The notes beneath the pieces are model-generated. The model had not been told where the DNA came from. It saw nothing but the letters and a program-made list of their open reading frames with translations, and made no database searches. Below, piece by piece: positions 1 to 7,486 of a stretch of DNA of 64,000 bases (position 1 is the first letter of the stretch; the number at the start of each line of letters is the position of its first letter). Both the position numbers and the translations under genes were made by a program. Source of the DNA: Fulvimarina sp039652615 (GTDB taxonomy: Bacteria > Pseudomonadota > Alphaproteobacteria > Rhizobiales > Rhizobiaceae); contig NZ_JBDJAC010000004.1 in assembly GCF_039652615.1 (NCBI RefSeq), positions 62,001 to 126,000 on the forward strand. The letters are read 5' to 3'.

Positions 1-142
1 CTGACCATGCGCCGGCGCGACAAACGTTCTTGTTCTTGTCGGCTCATTCGGCACGTCCGTCTGCGCTCACCCGGCTGAAATTCGGCGGTATCCGCCTATA
101 TGGCGTTTATCGCATGCACGATTTGAACGGGCGCATGCGGCT
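1..142 (+). other. Left edge; possible tail of an upstream gene
   Basis: One plus-strand frame stays open from base 3 to a TGA at 144-146. That stop would overlap the GTG of the next gene as GTGA, a spacing typical of coupled genes. The implied 47-residue tail resembles no family I know, and its third-position GC is lower than in the neighbours, so it may be chance. Nothing else is recognised here. Confidence 0.15.
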
Positions 143-910
143 GTGAGCGGACCGGCTTACGCCCCCGAATGGAGGGTGCAGCCTATCATCGATGACTTAT
201 CTTCATATTTTAAGATAAACGGGCTCCTGGCAAATATGGAGCCGGATGACCTTGCCGCGATCGGCAAGTATCTGACGCTCGTCGATCTGAAGCGTGGAGA
301 CACGCTGGTCCATCCCGGCACACCGATCGATACGATCATCTTCCCGGTCTCCGGTATCGTCTCGATCATCGCGGCGACCGAAGATAACTACAACGTGGAG
401 ATCGGCCTTTTCGGCCGCGAAGGTATGACCGATGGCTCGGTCCTTGCCGATGTCGACCGCGTCCCGCATGAGGTTTTCGTACAGATGGCTGGACAGGGGC
501 TGAAGATCGAGGCGGCCACGCTCTATCGTCTGTCAGAAGAAAGGCCTTTTCTGCGCCGGCAGTTGATGCGCTGGGTCCATATCCTCGCAATTCAAACCGG
601 ACAGACCATCGTGTCGAACAGCGCTTTCAACGTCGAGGCTCGCCTCGCACGCTGGTTGCTCATGTGCCAGGACCGCATCGGAGGGAACCGGATCGAGCTG
701 ACCCACGAATTCATGGGGCTCATGCTGGCTGTGCGGCGGTCGACCGTTACCCTCACAATCCATGTCATCGAGGGTCTCGGGGCCATCAAGGCCGAGCGGG
801 GTGTCATCACTATTCGTGACAGAGCGGCCCTCGAGGAACTCGCCGGCACCTCTTACGGGATCACGGAGCGCGAATATGAACGCGTGATCGGACCGTTCAA
901 GTCGAAGTAA
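143..910 (+). CDS. Crp/Fnr family transcriptional regulator
   Basis: A 255-residue protein with a cyclic-nucleotide-binding-like beta-roll in the first ~150 residues (it contains FPVSGIVSII and FGREGMTDGS) and a C-terminal winged helix of the HTH_Crp type (MLAVRRSTVT is the recognition region). It lacks the N-terminal cysteine cluster of true Fnr, so direct oxygen sensing through an Fe-S cluster is unlikely. Proteins of this subtype are common in Rhizobiales, with varied and mostly unassigned ligands. The start is GTG at 143. A GTG at 176 abuts its own purine tract too closely, and the ATG at 236 would cut into the beta-roll. A strong terminator follows, so this gene ends its transcription unit. 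The target is unknown. Confidence 0.85.
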   Translation: MSGPAYAPEWRVQPIIDDLSSYFKINGLLANMEPDDLAAIGKYLTLVDLKRGDTLVHPGTPIDTIIFPVSGIVSIIAATEDNYNVEIGLFGREGMTDGSVLADVDRVPHEVFVQMAGQGLKIEAATLYRLSEERPFLRRQLMRWVHILAIQTGQTIVSNSAFNVEARLARWLLMCQDRIGGNRIELTHEFMGLMLAVRRSTVTLTIHVIEGLGAIKAERGVITIRDRAALEELAGTSYGITEREYERVIGPFKSK

Positions 911-939
911 CGCGGCGGGACAGCCCGCCGCGCGTTTTT
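911..939 (+). terminator. Rho-independent terminator after the Crp-family gene
   Basis: A perfect 9-bp GC stem (911-919 with 924-932) with a 4-base ACAG loop is followed by CG and five T residues. It begins directly after the TAA of the regulator. It also sits just beyond the 3' end of the convergent binding-protein gene, but the T-run points to plus-strand termination. Confidence 0.85.
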
Positions 940-961
940 GTCGATCGCTTCAGCGCTGTGT

Positions 962-2245
962 TTACTGCGCGCTGCCGCTTTCGCTCGATCCACCGGCATC
1001 AGAAGAGCCGTTCGAAGCGGCCATCTTCTTGGCCGCTTCACAGCTACCGTCTTCCAGAGACTGGAAGGCCTGATCGCCCGGAATCGTACGAATGATGTTG
1101 TAGTAGTCCCACTTGCCCTTGCTTTCCTCAGGGGTTTTCACTTGGGCAAGGAACATGTCGTGGACCATCAGCCCGTCCTCACGGACGCTGCCATTGCGCG
1201 CGAAAGCGTCCTCGATCGGCATCGATTTCAGCTGCTTGATGACCGTCTTGGTGTCGTCCGTGCCGGCTTCCTTGACCGCCTTCAGGTACTGAAGCGCGGA
1301 GGAGTACATGCCGGCCTGAACCATCGAAGGCTTGGCCCCGGTCTTCTCTTCGTATTTGGCGCTCCACTCGCGGGCTTTCTCGTCCTGATCCCAATAGAAA
1401 CCGGTGGTCAGCGTGAGGCCCTGTGCGGCGTCCAGCCCGAGCGAGTCGACATCCGTGATGAAGAGCAGCAGCGAGGCGAGCTTCTGCCCGGCCTGGGTGA
1501 GGCCAAATTCCTGCGCCTGCTTCACAGCGTTCTGGGTGTCGGTTCCGGCATTGGCGAGGCCGACCACCTGGGCGCCCGAGCCCTGTGCCTGGAGCAGGAA
1601 GGAGGAGAAGTCCTGGGTGGGGAAGGGGGCTGCGACCTCGCCGACCACTTCACCGCCGTTCGCCTTCACCGCGTTGGCCGCTTTTTCCTGAAGGTTATGG
1701 CCGAAGGTGTAGTCCGCCGTGATGAAGTACCAGGACGTGTTGCCTTCCTTGACCATGGCAACCGCTGTGCCGTTGGCCAGCGCGTCCGTGTCATAGGTCC
1801 AGTGGAGACCGGTCTCCGGTGCGCAGTTCTCGTTGGTCAGCGCGTTGGTCGCGCCACCATTGTTGATATAGGCAACGCCCTTCTCGCTGGTGATCTCCTG
1901 CAGCGCGATACCGACGCCGGAGTTCGTGCCCCCGAGGATCATGTCGATATTGTCCTGATCGGCCCACTGGCGCGCGATATTGGACCCGATATCGGCCTTA
2001 CTCTGATGGTCGGCAGACAGAAACTCGATCGGTGCGCCGTTGATCTCGCCGCCCATTTCGTCGATCGCCATCTGAACCGCGGCGATCGTGCCCTGGCCGT
2101 CGAGGGCGGAGTAGGGGCCGGACATGTCCACGATCGCGCCGATCTTGACGGCGTTGTCGCTGATCCCGCTGTTGTCCTGTGCATGGGCACCTGCTGCCAC
2201 GAACGTCGTCGCGCCGGCCAAAAGCATGGTCTTCAACAATTTCAT
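962..2245 (-). CDS. ABC transporter substrate-binding protein, branched-chain amino acid (LivK) type
   Basis: A 427-residue secreted binding protein of the Peripla_BP_6 (leucine/isoleucine/valine-binding) superfamily. A signal peptide occupies about residues 1-22 (MKLLKTMLLAGATTF, then an AHA-type cleavage site before QDN). The mature part opens with VKIGAIVDMSGPYSALDGQG, the usual first strand and ligand loop. The start at 2245 is chosen because a GGGAGGAG ribosome site lies just upstream; an earlier in-frame ATG at 2287 would place a polar stretch before the signal peptide. It lies 146 bp downstream of the acyl-CoA operon on the same strand. No permease or ATPase gene is nearby, so it must use components encoded elsewhere. 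The ligand may be an organic or aromatic acid fed to that operon; this is inference from context. Confidence 0.88.
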   Translation of the reverse strand: MKLLKTMLLAGATTFVAAGAHAQDNSGISDNAVKIGAIVDMSGPYSALDGQGTIAAVQMAIDEMGGEINGAPIEFLSADHQSKADIGSNIARQWADQDNIDMILGGTNSGVGIALQEITSEKGVAYINNGGATNALTNENCAPETGLHWTYDTDALANGTAVAMVKEGNTSWYFITADYTFGHNLQEKAANAVKANGGEVVGEVAAPFPTQDFSSFLLQAQGSGAQVVGLANAGTDTQNAVKQAQEFGLTQAGQKLASLLLFITDVDSLGLDAAQGLTLTTGFYWDQDEKAREWSAKYEEKTGAKPSMVQAGMYSSALQYLKAVKEAGTDDTKTVIKQLKSMPIEDAFARNGSVREDGLMVHDMFLAQVKTPEESKGKWDYYNIIRTIPGDQAFQSLEDGSCEAAKKMAASNGSSDAGGSSESGSAQ

Positions 2246-2391
2246 ATAAGGGTCTCCTCCCAGAGATTGCGACTGACCGACAGTCATTGTCGGCCAAAGC
2301 CAAAGATATCCTACGCACGGCGCCGCATTTCGTCAGCGCCAGCCGGGCTTTATGGTGAACGAGGTTGCCTCTCCTGAAAAGGCTTCGCAGG

Positions 2392-3423
2392 CTATTTTCT
2401 TTCGATGACCTCAAGGGCCCTGATCGCAAGGCGTTTCGCAAGGGGGCCATATCGTTCGGCGTCCGGGTCGGCCGCGTTCCCCCGCCGCGCGCGGTCGGCG
2501 ATCCCGACGAAGATGACAGCGAATCGGAAGAGCGCGAAGGCGATGTGAAACGCGCTTGGAGGCGGCACTTGCGGCATCGTCTCCCTGTAGCGGGCGATGA
2601 ACTCGTCTTCCGTCGGGATGCCCAGTGCCGGGATATCGAGATCGAGAATGCCGCCATATTCATCCGAAGAAGTGTGCCAGGGCAGGCAGCAGAAGGCGAG
2701 ATCCGCCAGCGGATGACCGATCGTCGAAAGCTCCCAGTCGAGCACGGCGACGATATCCGTCCCCTCCGGCGCATACATCATGTTCCCGACCCGGAAATCT
2801 CCATGGGCGATCGCCGAGAGGCCGTCGTCCTCCGGCTGGTTTGCCTTCACCCAGTCCGACAGCGTTTCAAGCTCGGGGATCGCCTCGCCGGTCGATGCCT
2901 CCAGCTGGCCGCTCCAGAGAGCGATCTGGCGCGCGAAATATTCGTTCGACCGGCCGAATGTGCCAAGGCCAACCGCCTCGTAGTCGGCGGCATGGAGCTT
3001 TGCGAGCGTATCGGCGAGCGACAGGTACATTTCGCGACGCGCCTTTGGAGACGCCCCGTCCATGGCCGCCGTGTGGAACACCCGGCCATCGACCTCGTCC
3101 ATCAGGTAGAACGGCGTTCCCAAAAGCGCGTCATCTTCGTGGTAGAGGATCATCGCCGGCACGGGTACGTCGGTTTTCGAGAGCCCCTCCATCACCCGGT
3201 ATTCCCGGTCGATCCGGTGGGCGCCCCTGGCGAGTTCGCCCTGCGGTTGCTTGCGCAGCACCATCCGGCGCGCGCCATGGCCGATGCGAAATGTCGGGTT
3301 GGACTGCCCACCGCTGATCCGCTTGATGGTGAAGGCGTCGGCGGCTCCGAAACGATCGTCGAGGAAGCGTTTGAGAACGTCCGGATCGATGCCGAGTTTT
3401 TCGTCGTCGTTCTGATCGCTCAC
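2392..3423 (-). CDS. APH-family phosphotransferase (ACAD10/11, LvaA-like hydroxyacyl-CoA kinase)
   Basis: A 343-residue kinase-fold protein. Residues 207-214 form the Brenner motif HGDFRVGN and residues 229-231 the metal-binding DWE, so both catalytic aspartates are present. Near the N-terminus, ISGGQSNPTFRI is typical of the family whose members sit beside acyl-CoA dehydrogenases. Relatives include the kinase domain of mammalian ACAD10/11 and LvaA of the Pseudomonas levulinate pathway, which phosphorylate 4-hydroxyacyl-CoA. The start overlaps the stop of the acyl-CoA synthetase by 4 bp (ATGA), which indicates translational coupling. The catabolic neighbours argue against an aminoglycoside-resistance role. 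The exact acyl substrate is unknown. Confidence 0.85.
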   Translation of the reverse strand: MSDQNDDEKLGIDPDVLKRFLDDRFGAADAFTIKRISGGQSNPTFRIGHGARRMVLRKQPQGELARGAHRIDREYRVMEGLSKTDVPVPAMILYHEDDALLGTPFYLMDEVDGRVFHTAAMDGASPKARREMYLSLADTLAKLHAADYEAVGLGTFGRSNEYFARQIALWSGQLEASTGEAIPELETLSDWVKANQPEDDGLSAIAHGDFRVGNMMYAPEGTDIVAVLDWELSTIGHPLADLAFCCLPWHTSSDEYGGILDLDIPALGIPTEDEFIARYRETMPQVPPPSAFHIAFALFRFAVIFVGIADRARRGNAADPDAERYGPLAKRLAIRALEVIERK

Positions 3424-5030
3424 GGCCTGCTACCTGTCTTTGTCCTGTCTGCCTCTTCGCGCAGCACGTATTTCTGGATCTTGCCCGTCGCGGTCTTCGG
3501 CAATTCGCAGAAGGCCCAGGCGCGCGGGATCTTGAAGCCGGGCAGATGGTCCCGGCAGAAGGCCTTGAGCGCGGCCGGTTCCGGCGAGGTGCCGGCCTTC
3601 GCTTCGATGAAGGCCATCGGGATTTCGCCCCATTTCTCGTCGGATCTTGCCACAACGGCGGCGATGGCAACGTCGGGATGCTTCGACAGCACGTTCTCAA
3701 CCTCGAGCGACGAGACATTCTCGCCGCCGGTGATGATCACATCCTTCGCCCGGTCCTTGATTTCGATATGGCCGTCGGGGTGCCTGACCGCGAGATCGCC
3801 GGTATGGAAGCCGCCGCCGGAAAATGCCTTCTCGGTTTCCTCGGGATTGCGATAATAGCCGGCAAGCAGCGTGTTGCCGGTGAGAACGATTTCGCCGACC
3901 GTCGCGCCGTCCGCCGGAACCTCTTCACCCGCATCGTTTTTAACTCGGATGCGGTTTGCGGACAGATGCCGCACGCCCTGCCGCGCGAGCAGGTTCGCCC
4001 GCTCCTCGACGCCCAGTCTCTCTTCGTGTTCGCTCAATTCCCGGATCGTCGTCGGACCATAGCATTCCGTCAGGCCGTAGAGATGGATGAAGTCGAAACC
4101 GAGCGCGTCCATTTGCTTGATGAGAGAGGCTGTCGGCGCCGCACCGCCGGTTGCCACCGTGATGCGGCGGCGCGAATCGCGCGTCTCTTTCGCATCGGAA
4201 TTGATGAGCATGTAGAGAACGACCGGCGCGCAGGAGAGATGTGTGACGCCGTATGCGTCCATCGTCTCGAAGACGGCTTTGGGCTCCACCTTGTCGAGGC
4301 AGATATGGGTGCCGCCCGCTGCCGTGATCGACCAGGTATGACACCACCCGTTGCAGTGAAACATCGGCAGCGTCCACAGATAGGCCGTCCGATCGTCGAA
4401 TTTCAGAGCCGTGATATTGCCGATCGCATTCAGCCATGCGCCGCGATGATGCAGCACGACGCCTTTCGGATTGCCCGTCGTGCCGGATGTATAGTTGAGG
4501 GCGATCGGCTGCCATTCGTCGGTGATCTCGGCCATCAGGTCGATGGCCGGCGGCGTTTCGCCTGAAAGAAGCGCCAGCCCGTCTCCGTCATCGCCGTTGT
4601 CCGCGAACACCTCGACCGGAACGCCGGCTTCCTCAGCCGCTAAATGCGCCGTTTCAGCCGAGGTCGGATCGGCGAGTATCAGACGGCTTTCGGCATGGTT
4701 CAGAATGAAGGCGACGTCCTTCGCCCCGATGCGCGTATTCACCGAATTCAGCACCGCGCCGATCGCGGGGACGGCGTAATGGGCCGCCAGCATTTCCGGC
4801 CGGTTAGGGCACATGACCGATACGACATCACCCTTTTGGATGCCGCGGTCCTTCAGCGCTTCGGCGAGGCGGAGAACGATCCCGTGAAACTCGCACCAGG
4901 TCCAGCTTCGGCCACGCCAGATGACGGCGCGCTTCGTCGGAAGGGATTTCACCGCTTGGTCGAGGAAGTCGAGCGGCGTCAGCGGATTGAAGTTCGCCGG
5001 ACGGGGTCTCAGATGCTCTTCATCACGCAT
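3420..5030 (-). CDS. Acyl-CoA synthetase (AMP-forming)
   Basis: A 536-residue member of the ANL superfamily, which activates a carboxylic acid to its CoA thioester with ATP. Visible motifs: the P-loop TSGTTGNPKG (181-190), GLTECYGP, the hinge/ATP motif HTGDLAVRHPDGHIEI with KDRAKDVIITGGENVSSLEVE, and the C-terminal PKTATGKIQK carrying the catalytic lysine. The ATG at 5030 is chosen because it overlaps the preceding acyl-CoA dehydrogenase by 8 bp; a longer in-frame extension would be the antisense-like shadow of that gene. The length is normal for medium-chain or LvaE-like ligases. It supplies the CoA ester used by the dehydrogenase and kinase on either side. Confidence 0.92.
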   Translation of the reverse strand: MRDEEHLRPRPANFNPLTPLDFLDQAVKSLPTKRAVIWRGRSWTWCEFHGIVLRLAEALKDRGIQKGDVVSVMCPNRPEMLAAHYAVPAIGAVLNSVNTRIGAKDVAFILNHAESRLILADPTSAETAHLAAEEAGVPVEVFADNGDDGDGLALLSGETPPAIDLMAEITDEWQPIALNYTSGTTGNPKGVVLHHRGAWLNAIGNITALKFDDRTAYLWTLPMFHCNGWCHTWSITAAGGTHICLDKVEPKAVFETMDAYGVTHLSCAPVVLYMLINSDAKETRDSRRRITVATGGAAPTASLIKQMDALGFDFIHLYGLTECYGPTTIRELSEHEERLGVEERANLLARQGVRHLSANRIRVKNDAGEEVPADGATVGEIVLTGNTLLAGYYRNPEETEKAFSGGGFHTGDLAVRHPDGHIEIKDRAKDVIITGGENVSSLEVENVLSKHPDVAIAAVVARSDEKWGEIPMAFIEAKAGTSPEPAALKAFCRDHLPGFKIPRAWAFCELPKTATGKIQKYVLREEADRTKTGSRP

Positions 5031-6237
5031 CCTCTCCCTCCACGTCCCAGGCCCAGAAATCGGTGCCGAGATCGCCGAGATGACGGTTGAGCACCATTTT
5101 GTGCACCTCGTCCGCACCGTCGACCAGCCGGGCCTGCCGGGCATAGCGGTAGATCCATTCGAGGACGGTGTCCGCCGAATACCCCCGCGCGCCGTTGATC
5201 TGGATCGCCCGATCCGCCGCCGTGTGGATGAGATTGGCGACGTGGATCTTGGCCATGGAGATTTCCTTCTGACCATAGCGGCCCTGGTCGATCTCCCAGG
5301 CCGCCTTCATCACCAGAAGCCGGCCGACCTCGATCTGCATGGCAAGATCGCCGAGCATGACCTGCACGCTCTCGCGATCGATGAGCCTCACCCCGAAGCC
5401 CTCGCGGCGTTCGGCATATTCGGTCGCGATCTCGACGCAGCGCTTGGCAAGACCCAGCCAGCGCATGCAGTGGGTGAGGCGTGCAGGCCCGAGCCGCGTC
5501 TGAACGACCTTGATGCCCCGTCCTTCCTCGCCAAGGATATCGGAATGGGGGATGCGAAAATTCTCGAACTCGAGTTCGCAGTGCCCGCCATGCTCTTCCG
5601 GGCCCATGATCGGAATGCGCCGGACGATCCGCCAGTTGGGCCGGCTCTTGTGGAAGAGGAAGCAGGTATGGCCGCGCCGCTTGTCGTCGGCTGTCTTGGC
5701 AAGCAGCATGAAATGGTCCGCCGCTTCCGCGCCGGTGATGAACCATTTGCGCCCGTTGACCACCCAGTCGTCGCCGTCGCGAACGGCCCTGGTCAGCATC
5801 ATGGACGGGTCTGACCCGCCGCCGGGCGCGGGTTCTGTCATCGCGAAGGCCGAGCGCACCTTGCCCTCCACGATCGGCTTCAGCCAGCGCTCTTTCTGTT
5901 CGTCGGTGCCGAGCGCTTCGAGCACCATCATATTGCCGTCGTCGGGCGCTGCACAATTGAAGACCACAGGGCCGAAGATCGAGCGGTTCATCGCCTCGTA
6001 AAGAACGGACATGCCGGTCTTCGAGAGGCCCAGACCACCGTTCTCGCGCTTCAGCTGCGGGCACCAGAGGCCAGCTTTCCTGGCCTTTGCGCGCAGGTCG
6101 GAGAGCAGCATCTCGTCGATATTGCCGTGTCCATCATAGGCGTCGGACCGCCCTTCCAGCGGCATGATTTCGCTCTCCACGAAATCCGCCACCTTTGTCC
6201 GCAGCTTTTCGAGCTCCGGCGAAATTCTGAAATCCAT
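5023..6237 (-). CDS. Acyl-CoA dehydrogenase (ACAD10/11-like)
   Basis: A 404-residue flavoprotein. The segments FAMTEPAPGGGSDPSMM and KWFITGAEAADHFMLL belong to the FAD and acyl-binding middle domain, and QINGARGYSADTVLEWIYRY to the C-terminal helical domain. The start at 6237 has a GGGAGG ribosome site; a longer frame runs to 6369 but its extra 44 residues are polar and untypical. Members of this subgroup, close to ACAD10/11, act with an APH-type kinase on hydroxyacyl-CoA esters, and such a kinase is encoded two genes downstream. It is the first gene of a three-gene overlapping operon divergent from the SDR gene at 6502. Confidence 0.92.
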   Translation of the reverse strand: MDFRISPELEKLRTKVADFVESEIMPLEGRSDAYDGHGNIDEMLLSDLRAKARKAGLWCPQLKRENGGLGLSKTGMSVLYEAMNRSIFGPVVFNCAAPDDGNMMVLEALGTDEQKERWLKPIVEGKVRSAFAMTEPAPGGGSDPSMMLTRAVRDGDDWVVNGRKWFITGAEAADHFMLLAKTADDKRRGHTCFLFHKSRPNWRIVRRIPIMGPEEHGGHCELEFENFRIPHSDILGEEGRGIKVVQTRLGPARLTHCMRWLGLAKRCVEIATEYAERREGFGVRLIDRESVQVMLGDLAMQIEVGRLLVMKAAWEIDQGRYGQKEISMAKIHVANLIHTAADRAIQINGARGYSADTVLEWIYRYARQARLVDGADEVHKMVLNRHLGDLGTDFWAWDVEGEDA

Positions 6238-6501
6238 CGAAGCGCCTCCCAACGCGTTCGTATCGCGCGCCATCCAAGAAGCGCTGCGAATGCTGGCCGA
6301 AGGGTTCGGCCTTGATTTGCACAATAGGCGCTTGGCCTCGCCTTGCCAGTGAGTTCGTGATGAGGTCATGGGAACGGCCGAAGAAAAGGGCGGCTGTATT
6401 GCCCCTGTTGCGGTCCGCGCTTTGTCCTAGCTCGGCTTGGAAAGCATCGCGTTCGCGGATTGCGGACCACTCAATTCGATGCCGAACGGGAGGGCGCAGT
6501 C

Positions 6502-7248
6502 ATGCATGTCGATCTCAGTGGAAAAACCGCGCTCGTGACCGGGGCCTCCGGCGGGCTCGGAGAGCATTTCGCCAAGGTTCTTGCCACGTCCGGCGCCGAG
6601 GTGACGCTGGCTGCGCGGCGGCTGGCGGCGCTGAAGGAAAATGTCGAGGAGATCACCGGCGCGGGCGGCAAGGCGAAGGCCGCCGAACTCGACGTGACCG
6701 ATGAGGCAAGCGTCGCAAATGTCTTCGCGGAGGGACCTTTCGACATCGTGGTCAACAATGCCGGTGTCACCCTCACACATGCGGCGATCGAGGTCGAACC
6801 CGGTGAGTGGGACAAGGTGGTCGACACCAATCTGAAAGGGGCGTTTCTCGTCGCCCAGGCTGCGGCAAAGGCAATGCGGCAAGCCGAACGGGGCGGCTCG
6901 ATCGTCAATATCGCCTCAATCCTCGGTCTTCGCGTAGCGGGCGGCGTCATGCCCTATTCGGTCTCCAAGGCCGGCATGATCCAGATGACCAAGTCGATGG
7001 CGCTCGAATGGGCTCGCTACGGCATCCGCGTCAACGCGCTCTGCCCCGGCTATATCGAGACGCCGCTCAACGCCGACTTCTTCGCCACCGATGCCGGCAA
7101 GGCGCTGATCAAACGTATTCCCCAGCGCAGGCTCGGCCGGAATACCGATCTCGACGGCGCGCTCCTGCTGCTCTCGTCCGATGCCGGAGCCTACATGACC
7201 GGCTCGGAACTTGTGGTCGACGGCGGTCATCTCGTCTCGTCTCTCTGA
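6502..7248 (+). CDS. SDR family NAD(P)-dependent oxidoreductase
   Basis: A 248-residue short-chain dehydrogenase. The dinucleotide motif TGASGGLG lies near residue 14, NNAGVT near residue 80, and the catalytic Tyr-Lys pair is in PYSVSKAGM. RVNALCPGYIETPLN is the classical C-terminal signature. The ATG at 6502 has a GGGAGG ribosome site 9 bases upstream. It diverges from the acyl-CoA dehydrogenase operon over a 264-bp intergenic region that probably holds both promoters. By context it would oxidise a 3-hydroxyacyl-CoA, as LvaD does in levulinate catabolism. A general 3-ketoacyl reductase role cannot be excluded. Confidence 0.9.
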   Translation: MHVDLSGKTALVTGASGGLGEHFAKVLATSGAEVTLAARRLAALKENVEEITGAGGKAKAAELDVTDEASVANVFAEGPFDIVVNNAGVTLTHAAIEVEPGEWDKVVDTNLKGAFLVAQAAAKAMRQAERGGSIVNIASILGLRVAGGVMPYSVSKAGMIQMTKSMALEWARYGIRVNALCPGYIETPLNADFFATDAGKALIKRIPQRRLGRNTDLDGALLLLSSDAGAYMTGSELVVDGGHLVSSL

Positions 7249-7321
7249 GAAGGTCTTCGCCCGATGCCGACGGTCAAGCTTGCCTCATGCTTGCACGATC
7301 GGGAAAGGAGGGCTCAAAGCC

Positions 7322-7486
7322 GTGGCAAATGTGGCGCTCGCGCTGGACTTTCGCCGCTTTTCCGTGATGCTGGCTTGGCTATGGAGCGCATGGGGACTCG
7401 CTATCGAAAGAGACCGGGATCTCCCCGAAAGACACTGCGCTAAGGGTCTGGGAAAACTGAAAGTTATACGGTTTGCCGCTTTTTGA
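7322..7486 (+). CDS. Possible small hydrophobic leader protein before the cobH fusion
   Basis: A GTG at 7322 is preceded by a very good ribosome site (GGAGGG at 7307-7312). It opens a 54-codon frame with a hydrophobic middle (SVMLAWLWSAWGLAI) that stops at 7484-7486, overlapping the first codons of the cobH fusion. The next gene starts with TTG and has no clear ribosome site of its own, so coupling to this small frame is plausible. No family is recognised. The remaining bases 7249-7321 show nothing, and no cobalamin riboswitch motif is visible. Confidence 0.25.
   Translation: MANVALALDFRRFSVMLAWLWSAWGLAIERDRDLPERHCAKGLGKLKVIRFAAF

Noticed and set aside
938..2377. Long plus-strand open frame opposite the binding-protein gene
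   Set aside because: It is the antisense shadow of a clear LivK-type gene. The encoded sequence is Arg/Gly/Val-rich with no family features.
2392..3423. Aminoglycoside-resistance kinase
   Set aside because: The APH fold is shared, but the overlap with acyl-CoA synthetase and dehydrogenase genes and the ACAD10/11-like motifs point to acyl-CoA metabolism.
4992..5276. An 82-residue N-terminal extension of the acyl-CoA synthetase
   Set aside because: It lies inside the acyl-CoA dehydrogenase gene in another frame and is Arg/Ser-rich shadow sequence. The ATG at 5030 gives a normal N-terminus and an 8-bp overlap.
7249..7472. Cobalamin riboswitch before the cobH fusion
   Set aside because: Neither the GCCACTG element nor a B12 box (AGCCAGGAGACCTGCC-like) occurs on either strand. 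Only the small frame with its ribosome site is supported.
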